Source of the DNA: DATKMK01 sp035541895
GTDB lineage: Bacteria; Desulfobacterota; Binatia; HRBIN30; JACQVA1
Direction: 5' to 3'
NCBI GenBank assembly: GCA_035541895.1
Contig: DATKMK010000058.1
Coordinates: 1 to 29,412 of the forward strand
DNA length: 29,412 nucleotides
Part shown: piece after piece, positions 1 to 7,512 of the stretch
Layout: the number at the start of each line of letters is the position of its first letter
How positions within the stretch are numbered: the first letter of the stretch is position 1
The notes under the pieces: generated by a model
What the model saw: the letters and a program-made list of their open reading frames with translations, nothing else
Told to the model about the DNA's origin: nothing
Database searches by the model: none
Translations under genes and position numbers: made by a program

Positions 1-647
1 TGTCGGGCGGGCAAGCGCAGCGCGTCGCGCTGGCGCGCGCCTTGGCGGTTGGGCCGCGGCTGCTGCTGCTCGACGAGCCGCTCTCCGCGCTCGACATCCG
101 CACGCGCGCCGATCTCCGGCGCGATCTCCGCCGGCATCTCGATTCGTTCCGCGGCGTTCGCCTGCTGGTCACGCACGACCCGATCGAGGCGATTGCATTG
201 GCGGATCGATTGGTAATCCTCGAACACGGAAAGGTGGTGCAGGACGGGTCGCCCGCGGCGGTCACCGAGCAGCCGCGCTCGCAGTACGTCGCCGATCTCG
301 TCGGTGTCAATCTGTTCCGCGGCGAAGCGCGCGCCGGCCGCATCGACCTGCGCGGCGGCGGCAGCTTGACCGTTCCGGACACGGGAAACGGCGATGTCTT
401 TGCGGTCATCCACCCGCGCGCGGTCGCGCTGCATCGGCGCGCGCCCGAGGGCACGCCGCGCAATGTCTGGCACGGCAACGTGGATCGACTTGATCCCGAA
501 GGCGACCGGGTTCGCGTGCGCGTCGGCGGCACGCCTTCGATCGTCGCCGAAGTCACGCCGGCAGCCGTGGCGGCACTGCAGCTCGACGCCGGCGGCGTCG
601 TCTGGGTCAGCGTCAAAGCGACCGAGATTTCGACCTACCCGGCGTGA
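1..647 (+). CDS. ABC transporter ATP-binding protein, C-terminal part (molybdate/sulfate/spermidine-type, TOBE domain)
   Basis: This gene is cut by the window start; the readable frame begins at base 3 and ends with TGA at 645-647. The first visible residues are the ABC signature SGGQAQRVALARAL. The Walker B and D-loop (LLLLDEPLSALD) and the H-loop histidine (LLVTHD) follow, so the catalytic half after Walker A is intact. The last ~120 residues match a TOBE/MOP-type regulatory domain (AEVT...L.L..G..VWVSVKATEI), as in ModC, CysA, PotA and FbpC. Such proteins power import of oxyanions, polyamines or metals from the cytoplasmic face. The permease and binding protein would lie upstream, outside the window. 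The TOBE end resembles ModC most, but the substrate cannot be fixed from this fragment. Confidence 0.9.
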   Translation, partial: SGGQAQRVALARALAVGPRLLLLDEPLSALDIRTRADLRRDLRRHLDSFRGVRLLVTHDPIEAIALADRLVILEHGKVVQDGSPAAVTEQPRSQYVADLVGVNLFRGEARAGRIDLRGGGSLTVPDTGNGDVFAVIHPRAVALHRRAPEGTPRNVWHGNVDRLDPEGDRVRVRVGGTPSIVAEVTPAAVAALQLDAGGVVWVSVKATEISTYPA

Positions 648-675
648 CCGAGGGGACGACTCACCGACTATTCTG

Positions 676-705
676 TTGCGACCCGCACGTACACGCTGCT
701 ATACA
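676..705 (+). promoter_or_regulatory. Candidate sigma70-type promoter before the aldehyde dehydrogenase operon
   Basis: TTGCGA (676-681) and TATACA (700-705) are separated by 18 bases. Each matches four of six positions of the -35 and -10 consensus. It lies in the 118-base gap after the ABC gene and 60 bases before the ATG at 766. A good ribosome binding site, AGGAG at 754-758, sits 7 bases before that ATG. This is a by-eye match only. Confidence 0.35.
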
Positions 706-765
706 TCAGTCCGTTCGGCCGCCGCGCACAACGGCGCCACAACCTGCTCGAAAAGGAGAACGCAT

Positions 766-2169
766 ATGCAATCATACCCGAACGTGATCGGCGGCCGGCT
801 GGTTAACACGCCGCAGCAGGACGACGTCATCAATCCCGCCCTCGGCAAGCCGTTCGCCACGTGCGCGCGCGGCACCACCGAACAGGTTAATCAAGCCGTC
901 GGTGCGGCGGCAGAAGCGTTCAAGGCCTGGCGCAAAGACGAAGCCCTGCGGCGCCAGAAGCTGAACGAATGCGCGGCTGCGATCCAAGGACGCGTACAGG
1001 ACATCGCGAGCGTGCTGGTGCAGGAACAAGGCAAGCCGATGACCGCGGCGATGGGCGAAGTATTCGGCGCCTCGATGTGGTTCAGTTACTTCGCGAACCT
1101 CCAGATCGAGCCGGAGATTCTCCAAGACGACAGCGAGAAGCGCATCGAGATCGTCCACAAGCCGCTCGGCGTCGTCGCCGCGATCACGCCGTGGAACTTT
1201 CCGGTCATTCTGATGGCGTGGAAGTTGGCGCCGGCGTTCCTCGCCGGCAACACCGTGGTGGTCAAGCCGTCGCCGTTCACCCCGCTCAGCTCCCTGCTGC
1301 TCGGCGACATTCTCAAGGACATTCTGCCGGCGGGCGTTTTGAGCGTCGTCGCCGGCAACGGTCCGCTCGGCGCAGAGCTGGCCTCACATGCGGGGGTGCG
1401 CAAGATTTCCTTCACCGGCAGCGTCGCGACCGGCAAGAAGGTCATGGGCTACGCGGTCGACGACCTCAAGCGCGTGACCTTGGAGCTGGGCGGCAACGAT
1501 CCGGCGATCGTGCTCGACGACGTCGATCCCAACACGGTCGTCGACGGCTTGTTCTGGGGCGCCTTCCAAAACTCCGGACAGATCTGCAGCGCGATCAAGC
1601 GCATCTACGTGCACGAGAAGGTCTACGATCCGATCGTCGCGGGACTGATCGAACGCGCGCGCAGCACCAAGGTCGGCAACGGAATGGATCCCGACACGCA
1701 GCTCGGGCCGATCAACAACCAGATGCAGCTCGACAAGGTCATGAGCATGGTCGACGACGCCCGCAAACAAGGCGCCAAGATCGAGACCGGCGGGCAGCGG
1801 CTCGACAGCCCGGGCTACTTCTATCCGCCGACGATCGTCACCAACGCGCACGCCGGGATGAAGCTGGTCGACGAAGAGCAGTTCGGCACTGCGCTGCCGA
1901 TCATCAAGTACAGCAAGGTCGACGACGCGCTCGACCAAGCGAACAGCACGCACTACGGCCTGGGGGCCTCGGTGTGGAGCGGCGACTCCAAGCGCGGCGA
2001 AGCGCTCATCCGCGAGATCGAGTCGGGAACCGGTTGGGTCAACCAGCACCTCGACCTGACGCCCTCGACCCCGTTCGGCGGCTGCAAGTGGAGCGGCCTC
2101 GGGTACGAGAACGGCAAGTGGGGCTACGAAGAGTTCACCGAGCTGCAAGTCGTCAACGTCAAGAAGTAA
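766..2169 (+). CDS. NAD(P)-dependent aldehyde dehydrogenase
   Basis: A 467-residue ALDH-superfamily enzyme that oxidises an aldehyde to a carboxylic acid with NAD(P)+. The oxyanion-hole Asn is in PWNF (N144), the general-base Glu in LELGGND (E240) and the catalytic Cys in SGQICSA (C274). The C-terminal FGG.KWSGLG.ENG...EEFTE signature is also present. The ATG at 766 is chosen because AGGAG lies 7 bases upstream and the family N-terminus (IGGRLV) starts directly after it; the frame stays open further upstream but reads through the preceding gene. It is the first gene of a run of four on the same strand that includes a Baeyer-Villiger monooxygenase, so an aldehyde from ester cleavage and alcohol oxidation is a plausible substrate. 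The substrate cannot be assigned from sequence alone. Confidence 0.93.
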   Translation: MQSYPNVIGGRLVNTPQQDDVINPALGKPFATCARGTTEQVNQAVGAAAEAFKAWRKDEALRRQKLNECAAAIQGRVQDIASVLVQEQGKPMTAAMGEVFGASMWFSYFANLQIEPEILQDDSEKRIEIVHKPLGVVAAITPWNFPVILMAWKLAPAFLAGNTVVVKPSPFTPLSSLLLGDILKDILPAGVLSVVAGNGPLGAELASHAGVRKISFTGSVATGKKVMGYAVDDLKRVTLELGGNDPAIVLDDVDPNTVVDGLFWGAFQNSGQICSAIKRIYVHEKVYDPIVAGLIERARSTKVGNGMDPDTQLGPINNQMQLDKVMSMVDDARKQGAKIETGGQRLDSPGYFYPPTIVTNAHAGMKLVDEEQFGTALPIIKYSKVDDALDQANSTHYGLGASVWSGDSKRGEALIREIESGTGWVNQHLDLTPSTPFGGCKWSGLGYENGKWGYEEFTELQVVNVKK

Positions 2170-2176
2170 ATCCGTC

Positions 2177-2210
2177 GCGGAGGGTGGGCGCTCAGCCGCC
2201 CGCCCTCCGC
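2177..2210 (+). terminator. Strong intergenic stem-loop between aldehyde dehydrogenase and acyl-CoA dehydrogenase
   Basis: A 14-base arm starting GCGGAGGG (2177-2190) pairs with 2197-2210 across a six-base loop (CTCAGC), with a single G-U type mismatch. It begins seven bases after the aldehyde dehydrogenase stop codon. No T-run follows, so it is not a textbook intrinsic terminator. It may be a Rho-assisted terminator or an RNA-stabilising or processing hairpin inside the operon. Confidence 0.45.
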
Positions 2211-2237
2211 GCGCGCTGTCCTTCTCGTCAGTCGCAC

Positions 2238-3413
2238 ATGGATCTGTCCTACTCGCCGGCGGAAGAAGCCTTTCGCGCCGAGTTGCGCACCTGGCTGGAG
2301 CGCAATCACCCGGGTCCCGAACCGGAAGCAATGGACGAATTCGTGCGCTACGGCAAAGCCTGGCAATGCAAGCTGTATGAAGCCGGTTGGTGCGGCATCG
2401 CGTGGCCGAAGGAGTACGGTGGCCGTGGGGCCACGCTGATCGAGCAGGTGATCTTTCAGGAAGAGACCGCGCGGGCACGCACGCCGCTGCCGATTAATCT
2501 CGCTGGCCTCACCATGGGCGGGCCGGTGCTGATCGCTCACGGCACCGACGAGCAGAAACGGCGCTACCTGCACAAGATTCTGTCGGCCGAAGAAATCTGG
2601 TGCCAAGGATTCTCCGAGCCCAACGCGGGTTCGGACCTCGCCGCGCTCAAGACTCGCGCGGTGCTCGTTGGCGATGCCTTCGTCGTCAACGGCCAGAAGG
2701 TCTGGACCAGCTTCGCGCGTTACGCCGACTGGTGCATGCTGCTGGTGCGCACCGATCCCGACGCGCCCAAGCATCGCGGCATCACGTTCCTGCTGGTCGA
2801 CATGCACAGCCCGGGCGTCACCGTCCGGCCGCTGAAGCAGATCAACGGGGCGGAAGATTTCAACGAGGTCTTCTTCGAAGACGTGCGGGTGCCGCGCGCC
2901 AACGTGATCGGCCAGATCAACGGCGGCTGGGACATCGCGATCACGACGCTCATGCATGAGCGCGCGACGCTCACCTTCAGCCGGCAGTTGCAGTCGCGCA
3001 CCGCGCTCGACGACATGCTCCGCTTCGCGCGCGGGTGGCAGCAGAACGGGCGGCCGGTGTTGCGCGCTCCGTTGATCCGCCAACAGGTCGCGCAGGCGAT
3101 CATCGACAGCGCGGCGATTCGCTACACCGCCTATCGCAGCCTCACGAAGACGTTGCGCGGCGGCGTACCGGGTCCCGAAGGCTCGATCGAAAAGCTCTTC
3201 TGGAGCGAGATGTATCAACGCCAGCTCGACATCGCGTTGGCGATCGAGGGGCCGTACGCGCAATTGGTGAAGGGATCGGCGCACGTCCCAGACGACGGAC
3301 AGTGGCCGCTTCTGATGCTCTACTCCCGCGGTCGCACGATCGCCGCGGGCAGCTCGGAGATTCAGCGCAACATCATCGCCGAGCGCGTGCTCGGACTGCC
3401 GCGCGCAAAGTGA
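2238..3413 (+). CDS. Acyl-CoA dehydrogenase (FadE-like)
   Basis: A 391-residue flavoprotein of the acyl-CoA dehydrogenase family, which introduces an alpha-beta double bond into an acyl-CoA using FAD. The N-terminal helical domain contains GWCGIAWPKEYGG. The FAD-binding loop reads GFSEPNAGSDLA, followed by GQKVWTS, and the C-terminus ends GSSEIQRNIIAERVLGLP. At the place of the catalytic Glu of medium-chain enzymes (EGTSQIQ) this protein has Ala (AAGSSEIQ). That is common in actinobacterial sterol-type FadE proteins, which use a Glu elsewhere or pair with a second subunit. The ATG at 2238 fits the family N-terminus (MDLSYSPAEEAFRAELR) but has no clear Shine-Dalgarno. Its stop overlaps the next start (TGATG). 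Substrate unknown. Confidence 0.92.
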   Translation: MDLSYSPAEEAFRAELRTWLERNHPGPEPEAMDEFVRYGKAWQCKLYEAGWCGIAWPKEYGGRGATLIEQVIFQEETARARTPLPINLAGLTMGGPVLIAHGTDEQKRRYLHKILSAEEIWCQGFSEPNAGSDLAALKTRAVLVGDAFVVNGQKVWTSFARYADWCMLLVRTDPDAPKHRGITFLLVDMHSPGVTVRPLKQINGAEDFNEVFFEDVRVPRANVIGQINGGWDIAITTLMHERATLTFSRQLQSRTALDDMLRFARGWQQNGRPVLRAPLIRQQVAQAIIDSAAIRYTAYRSLTKTLRGGVPGPEGSIEKLFWSEMYQRQLDIALAIEGPYAQLVKGSAHVPDDGQWPLLMLYSRGRTIAAGSSEIQRNIIAERVLGLPRAK

Positions 3414-4027
3414 TGCGCGACCTCACCTGGTGGGCGCTGCCCGGGTTCATCGTCGCCGCGCCGCTCGCGCTCTTCCTGTGCGCATGGCACATCGAGCTGC
3501 CGTGGGGTGTGTGGCTGCTGTTCGGGCCGATCGCCGGATTGCTCCTGCATCAGTGCGTGCGTTGGCGCTTCGAAGCCGACGGCAACGGCTTTCGCAACCC
3601 GCGGCGGGGCTCCTTGGCCGCGATCATCGACCGCGGCCGGCTCGCCGATCACCGCGATGCGGGCGACCTCGCGTATCAAGTCTACGAATTCGTCTTTTAC
3701 GACCAGCACGACTGGGGCCCGATTCGGGACCACCTCCATCGCTGCTGGCACTACGTGTTTTGGTTCCGCACCATCGCCGTCGCGGGCGCCATCGGCGCCG
3801 GCTTCGCGACGCTGGCGTTGGTCAGCGGCGCATCCGCACTGGTCGCACTCTTGATGCTGATCGCGCTCCCGACCTTCGCGTTTATGCTCCGGCAAAAGGC
3901 CGAACAGACGCTAGCGGCGTTGCATCTGTTCGATCGCGCGCTGGTGTTGAACCATTGGCCGCTCTACCAAGCCGCACTCGCGAGACTCGCCAACGATCCT
4001 CTTGACTCGCACCGGGATATCGGTTGA
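3413..4027 (+). CDS. Small integral membrane protein, unknown function
   Basis: A 204-residue protein whose ATG (3413-3415) shares a base with the stop of the acyl-CoA dehydrogenase (TGATG), which indicates translational coupling. Two hydrophobic segments lie at the N-terminus (about residues 6-27 and 32-50). Another pair of adjacent hydrophobic stretches lies around residues 120-165 (AVAGAIGAGFATLALVSGAS then ALVALLMLIALPTFAFML). Between them is a soluble loop rich in aromatic, His and Asp residues (YEFVFYDQHDWGP.RDHLHRCWHY). I do not recognise a family. Its position between an acyl-CoA dehydrogenase and a monooxygenase suggests a role linked to the same substrate, such as uptake or membrane tethering, but that is inference. 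Confidence 0.75.
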   Translation: MRDLTWWALPGFIVAAPLALFLCAWHIELPWGVWLLFGPIAGLLLHQCVRWRFEADGNGFRNPRRGSLAAIIDRGRLADHRDAGDLAYQVYEFVFYDQHDWGPIRDHLHRCWHYVFWFRTIAVAGAIGAGFATLALVSGASALVALLMLIALPTFAFMLRQKAEQTLAALHLFDRALVLNHWPLYQAALARLANDPLDSHRDIG

Positions 4028-4077
4028 GTCTTGGCCGCGGCGATTTCACAGACTCTGAGATCGCCCGAGAGGACTGC

Positions 4078-6018
4078 ATGCGACAAACCACTTTCGATCA
4101 CTGCGAACCGGTCACCGACGACGATCACGCCATCCGCGCCGCGCTGCAGGACGCACATGTCCCATCGTTGATGCTGGCGTTGGTGCATCTGACCGGAGAC
4201 CTCGGCATCATACGCGGCGATATTCGCCCGTCCGGGGATTTCTTCAGCACGATGGGTGATCCGCAGTGCGGGATCACCGCCGAGCACCAAGCGCACGTCC
4301 GCGACCGTGCCGTCGAGGTGCTCACTGCCTATCGCGACGGCCGATTGCGGATGCCGCCGTCGCCGTCGCAAGAGACCGTGCAGGAGATGATCAACTTCAT
4401 CATCGGACAGCCGGTCGCTCCCGACTACGTTCAGTTCCTCATGGCGGAACTCGCGCTCAACGGCGAGGACGCGTACCTGCAGCCAGCCGACACCGTCCCG
4501 GACGAGGTGAAGCGCGCGTTCCACGTCGTCATCGTCGGCGCCGGCATGTCCGGCTTGTTGGCCGCTATTCGCTTGCAGGAAGCCGGCATTCTTTACACCG
4601 TCATCGAGAAAAATGCCGACGTCGGCGGCACCTGGTTCGAGAACGTCTACCCCGGCTGCCGCGTCGACAGTCCCAACCACACCTATTCGTATTCGTTCGA
4701 GCCCAACGATTGGCCGCAGCACTTCTCGCCGCAACGGGTACTGCGCGACTACTTCAGCCGTTGCGCCGACAAGTACCAACTGCGCGAGCGCATTCGATTC
4801 GAGACCGCGGTTGAGGAACTGGCCTACGACGAGTCACAGCGACACTGGACCGTGCACGTGCGGACCAAGGCTGGACACCGGGAGACGTTGACCGCCAACG
4901 CCGTCATCAGTGCGGTGGGCCAACTCAATCGTCCCCGGCTGCCCGACATTCCGGGCCGCGATACCTTCAAGGGGACCGCCTTCCATTCGGCGCATTGGGA
5001 GCATCAGCACGATTTGCGCGGCAAGCGCATCGCCGTCATCGGCACCGGCGCGAGCGCGTTCCAGTTCGTACCCGTGATCGCCGAGCAAGCGAGCAAGCTG
5101 GTCGTGTTCCAGCGCACTGCACCGTGGGTGGTTCCCAACGCGGAGTATCACTCGAATATTCCGGCCGGGAAGCACTGGCTGCTGAACCACGTGCCATATT
5201 ACGCGAAGTGGTTCCGGTTTTGGATGTTCTGGCGCACCGCCGAAGGCTTGCTCGCGATCGTCAAAGTCGATCCCGAGTGGAGCGAACAGGAACGCTCGGT
5301 GAGCGCCGCCAACGAGATGCTCCGAATCGTCTTGACGGAGAACATCAAGGCCACGATCGGCGACCGGCCCGATCTGCTCGCCAAAGCCATCCCGCCGTAT
5401 CCGCCCGGCGGCAAGCGGATGTTGATCGACAGCGGCAATTGGTTGCAAGCGCTCAAGCGCGACAACGTCCAAGTCGTGACCGATCCGATTGCCGAGATCA
5501 CACCCCATGGAGTGAAAACCAAGAACGGCCTGGAGTACGAAGTCGACGTCCTGATCTACGGCACCGGCTTTCAAGCCAGCCGCTTTCTCTCGCCGATGAA
5601 GGTGACCGGCCGCAACGGCGTCGATCTGCACGCGCACTGGAACGGCGATGCGCGCGCTTATCTCGGCATTACGATCCCGGGGTTTCCGAATCTCTTCTGC
5701 TTGTACGGCCCGAACACGAACATCGTCGTCAACGGCAGCATCATCTTCTTCTCCGAGTGCGAGATGCGCTACATCATGGGCTGCCTCAAGCTCTTGCTGG
5801 AGAACGGACACGCCGCGATGGAGTGCCGCCAAGACGTCCACGACGCGTACAACGTGAAGATCGATGCCGGCAATCGACAGATGGCGTGGGGCGTCACCAC
5901 CGCGAATAGTTGGTACAAGAACGAGAAGGGCCGCATCACGCAGAACTGGCCATTCACCTTGCTCGACTTCTGGACCCAGACGAAGACGCCGAATCCGGCG
6001 GATTACCGGTTCCTATAG
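4078..6018 (+). CDS. Flavin-containing Baeyer-Villiger monooxygenase, 4-hydroxyacetophenone monooxygenase type
   Basis: A 646-residue flavoprotein predicted to insert oxygen next to a ketone with NADPH and O2, giving an ester. The FAD Rossmann motif is VIVGAGMSG (G154, G156, G159). The Baeyer-Villiger fingerprint FxGxxxHxxxW is intact at residues 297-307, and the NADPH-binding motif VIGTGASA starts at about residue 320. An extra N-terminal region of about 145 residues precedes the FAD domain; this extension and the total length match the HapE branch rather than shorter cyclohexanone monooxygenases. The ATG at 4078 is preferred because of GAGAGG a few bases upstream; a TTG at 4024 is in frame. 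As last gene of the run, it may begin degradation of an aryl or alkyl ketone, with the aldehyde and acyl-CoA dehydrogenases acting later. Confidence 0.9.
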   Translation: MRQTTFDHCEPVTDDDHAIRAALQDAHVPSLMLALVHLTGDLGIIRGDIRPSGDFFSTMGDPQCGITAEHQAHVRDRAVEVLTAYRDGRLRMPPSPSQETVQEMINFIIGQPVAPDYVQFLMAELALNGEDAYLQPADTVPDEVKRAFHVVIVGAGMSGLLAAIRLQEAGILYTVIEKNADVGGTWFENVYPGCRVDSPNHTYSYSFEPNDWPQHFSPQRVLRDYFSRCADKYQLRERIRFETAVEELAYDESQRHWTVHVRTKAGHRETLTANAVISAVGQLNRPRLPDIPGRDTFKGTAFHSAHWEHQHDLRGKRIAVIGTGASAFQFVPVIAEQASKLVVFQRTAPWVVPNAEYHSNIPAGKHWLLNHVPYYAKWFRFWMFWRTAEGLLAIVKVDPEWSEQERSVSAANEMLRIVLTENIKATIGDRPDLLAKAIPPYPPGGKRMLIDSGNWLQALKRDNVQVVTDPIAEITPHGVKTKNGLEYEVDVLIYGTGFQASRFLSPMKVTGRNGVDLHAHWNGDARAYLGITIPGFPNLFCLYGPNTNIVVNGSIIFFSECEMRYIMGCLKLLLENGHAAMECRQDVHDAYNVKIDAGNRQMAWGVTTANSWYKNEKGRITQNWPFTLLDFWTQTKTPNPADYRFL

Positions 6019-6468
6019 CGCGCGGCGATGTCGACCAGCGGCACGACGGCAGGTGCCTCGTTGACGAAGGGCCACTACTCGGTGGCTCGCGTGCTCGACG
6101 GCTGGTGCGTTCTCTGGGAATTGGCAATGCTCAAGGATGATCATCGCGTTGCGCCGTTCGGAATCAAACTGAGACACTACCGACAATGTGGTGCACGAGC
6201 GCAGCATGTCGCCCGGCGCCAATGATGGTGAGAGAAAGCCCGGTGAAACTTTCGCGCTCAGCTCGCACTGACCCACTCCCAAAGCGCCTGCCGAATCGCT
6301 TCGTGGAGCGTGAGCCCCCTCGCCTTCGCCTTGAGCGCCATCGCGGTAATACCAATAACAAGACGGAGGCAACCTCGCAGCGTGCGTCCACCGGCGTTGG
6401 CAAGTTCGACGTCGGCTTGCCTCCTCTCAGGTAGGTATGCAACGAGGCAACGTGGCGGAGGGCATCGA
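6019..6468. other. Gene-poor interval of about 450 bases
   Basis: No frame here has family-like composition, a ribosome binding site and a reasonable length together. It holds a possible ribbon-helix-helix remnant on the minus strand (6258-6341, listed separately) and, at the right edge, GGAGGG (6457-6462), the ribosome binding site of the next gene. I saw no clear terminator after the monooxygenase. The interval looks like decayed sequence between two operons. Confidence 0.6.
6258..6341 (-). pseudogene. Possible ribbon-helix-helix / CopG-type antitoxin remnant
   Basis: A minus-strand frame of 27 codons from ATG at 6341 reads MALKAKARGLTLHEAIRQAL and ends WEWVSAS. The pattern of a short basic start, LTLxEAIRxAL and a Trp-rich end resembles the second helix of RHH/CopG-type antitoxins. 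The first beta-strand and any partner toxin are missing, and there is no ribosome binding site. If real it is a truncated, non-functional copy. The match is short and could be chance. Confidence 0.25.
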
Positions 6469-7512
6469 ATGTTGTTCGAGGAAATTCGCTCCGGCGGTTG
6501 CTGTTCGTATCTCGTCGCCTGCGGCGACACCTGTTCGGGATTCCTCGTGGATCCCGAGTTGTCGCAAGTTGACCGGACGTTGGCTCTAATCGCCAAGGCG
6601 GGGGTGCGGGTTCACTACGTCGTCGACACGCACACCCACGCCGATCACTTCTCGGCGTCGCACGAGTTGGCGCGCCGCCTGCGCGTCCCCAGCGTCATGC
6701 ACCGCAACAGCGCTGCGCCGTACGTCGACGTGCGGGTCGACGACGGCGAGACGTTGATCGCCGGTCATCTGCGGATGCGCGTGCTGCACACTCCCGGCCA
6801 CACCGACGATTCGATCTCGCTCGTCCTGCCGGATCGCGTCATCACCGGCGATACCTTGCTGCGACTCGCGACCGGACGCACCGACTTGCCCACGGGCGAT
6901 CCCGAGGCCCTCTACGATAGTCTGTTCGGCAAGCTGCTCCACCTCGAGGACGGGCTCGCGGTGTATCCCGGACACAACTACAAGGACGCGCCAGTGACCA
7001 CCATCGGGCAAGAGCGCGCCCAGAACCCGCGGTTGCAGAAACGCGAGCGCTCAGCGTTCGTCGAACAAATGCACGCGCTCAGCCTCGGCATGCCCGACCA
7101 CTTGACCGAAGCGTTGCGAACCAATCGCACGGGCGGCAAGACGGTCGCTCAGTTGCTCGACGAAGCGGCACAGCAAGTCGCCTTCATGTCGATGGAGGAA
7201 GTGCGCGCGCGCGTCGAGGCGGGCGACAAGAGCCTGACCATTCTCGACGTCCGCGAACGTGATGCCTACGACGCGGGCCACATCCAGGATGCCCGACATG
7301 TCCCGCGCGGGCAGCTTGAGATTCGCATCGATCAGGTGTTGCCCGACCCGACGACCCGCGTGTTGACCTGTTGCGAGTTCGGAAAGATCTCGACGCTGGC
7401 CGCGGCAACGCTGCGAACCATGGGGTTCACCCGCGCGGTCGCGCTTGACGGCGGGATGAAAGCCTGGCGCGAAGCCGGCTACCCGCTCGACGTGACCGCA
7501 CGCTCATCGTGA
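6469..7512 (+). CDS. MBL-fold metallohydrolase fused to a rhodanese domain (persulfide dioxygenase-like)
   Basis: A 347-residue two-domain protein. Residues 1 to ~235 form a metallo-beta-lactamase fold with THTHADH (H55, H57, D59, H60), H111 in TPGHTDD, D128 in ITGDTLL and H169 in YPGHN. The GRTDLPTGD stretch after the metal Asp resembles the GRTDFQ region of ETHE1-type persulfide dioxygenases. Residues ~240-345 form a rhodanese domain (ILDVRERDAYDAGHI, loop CCEFGKIS, DGGMKAW), where C302 is the likely persulfide-carrying cysteine. Known fusions of this kind oxidise glutathione persulfide to sulfite and pass sulfur between domains, so a role in sulfide or persulfide handling is likely. GGAGGG at 6457-6462 supports the ATG at 6469. 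The stop overlaps the next gene (GTGA). Confidence 0.88.
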   Translation: MLFEEIRSGGCCSYLVACGDTCSGFLVDPELSQVDRTLALIAKAGVRVHYVVDTHTHADHFSASHELARRLRVPSVMHRNSAAPYVDVRVDDGETLIAGHLRMRVLHTPGHTDDSISLVLPDRVITGDTLLRLATGRTDLPTGDPEALYDSLFGKLLHLEDGLAVYPGHNYKDAPVTTIGQERAQNPRLQKRERSAFVEQMHALSLGMPDHLTEALRTNRTGGKTVAQLLDEAAQQVAFMSMEEVRARVEAGDKSLTILDVRERDAYDAGHIQDARHVPRGQLEIRIDQVLPDPTTRVLTCCEFGKISTLAAATLRTMGFTRAVALDGGMKAWREAGYPLDVTARSS

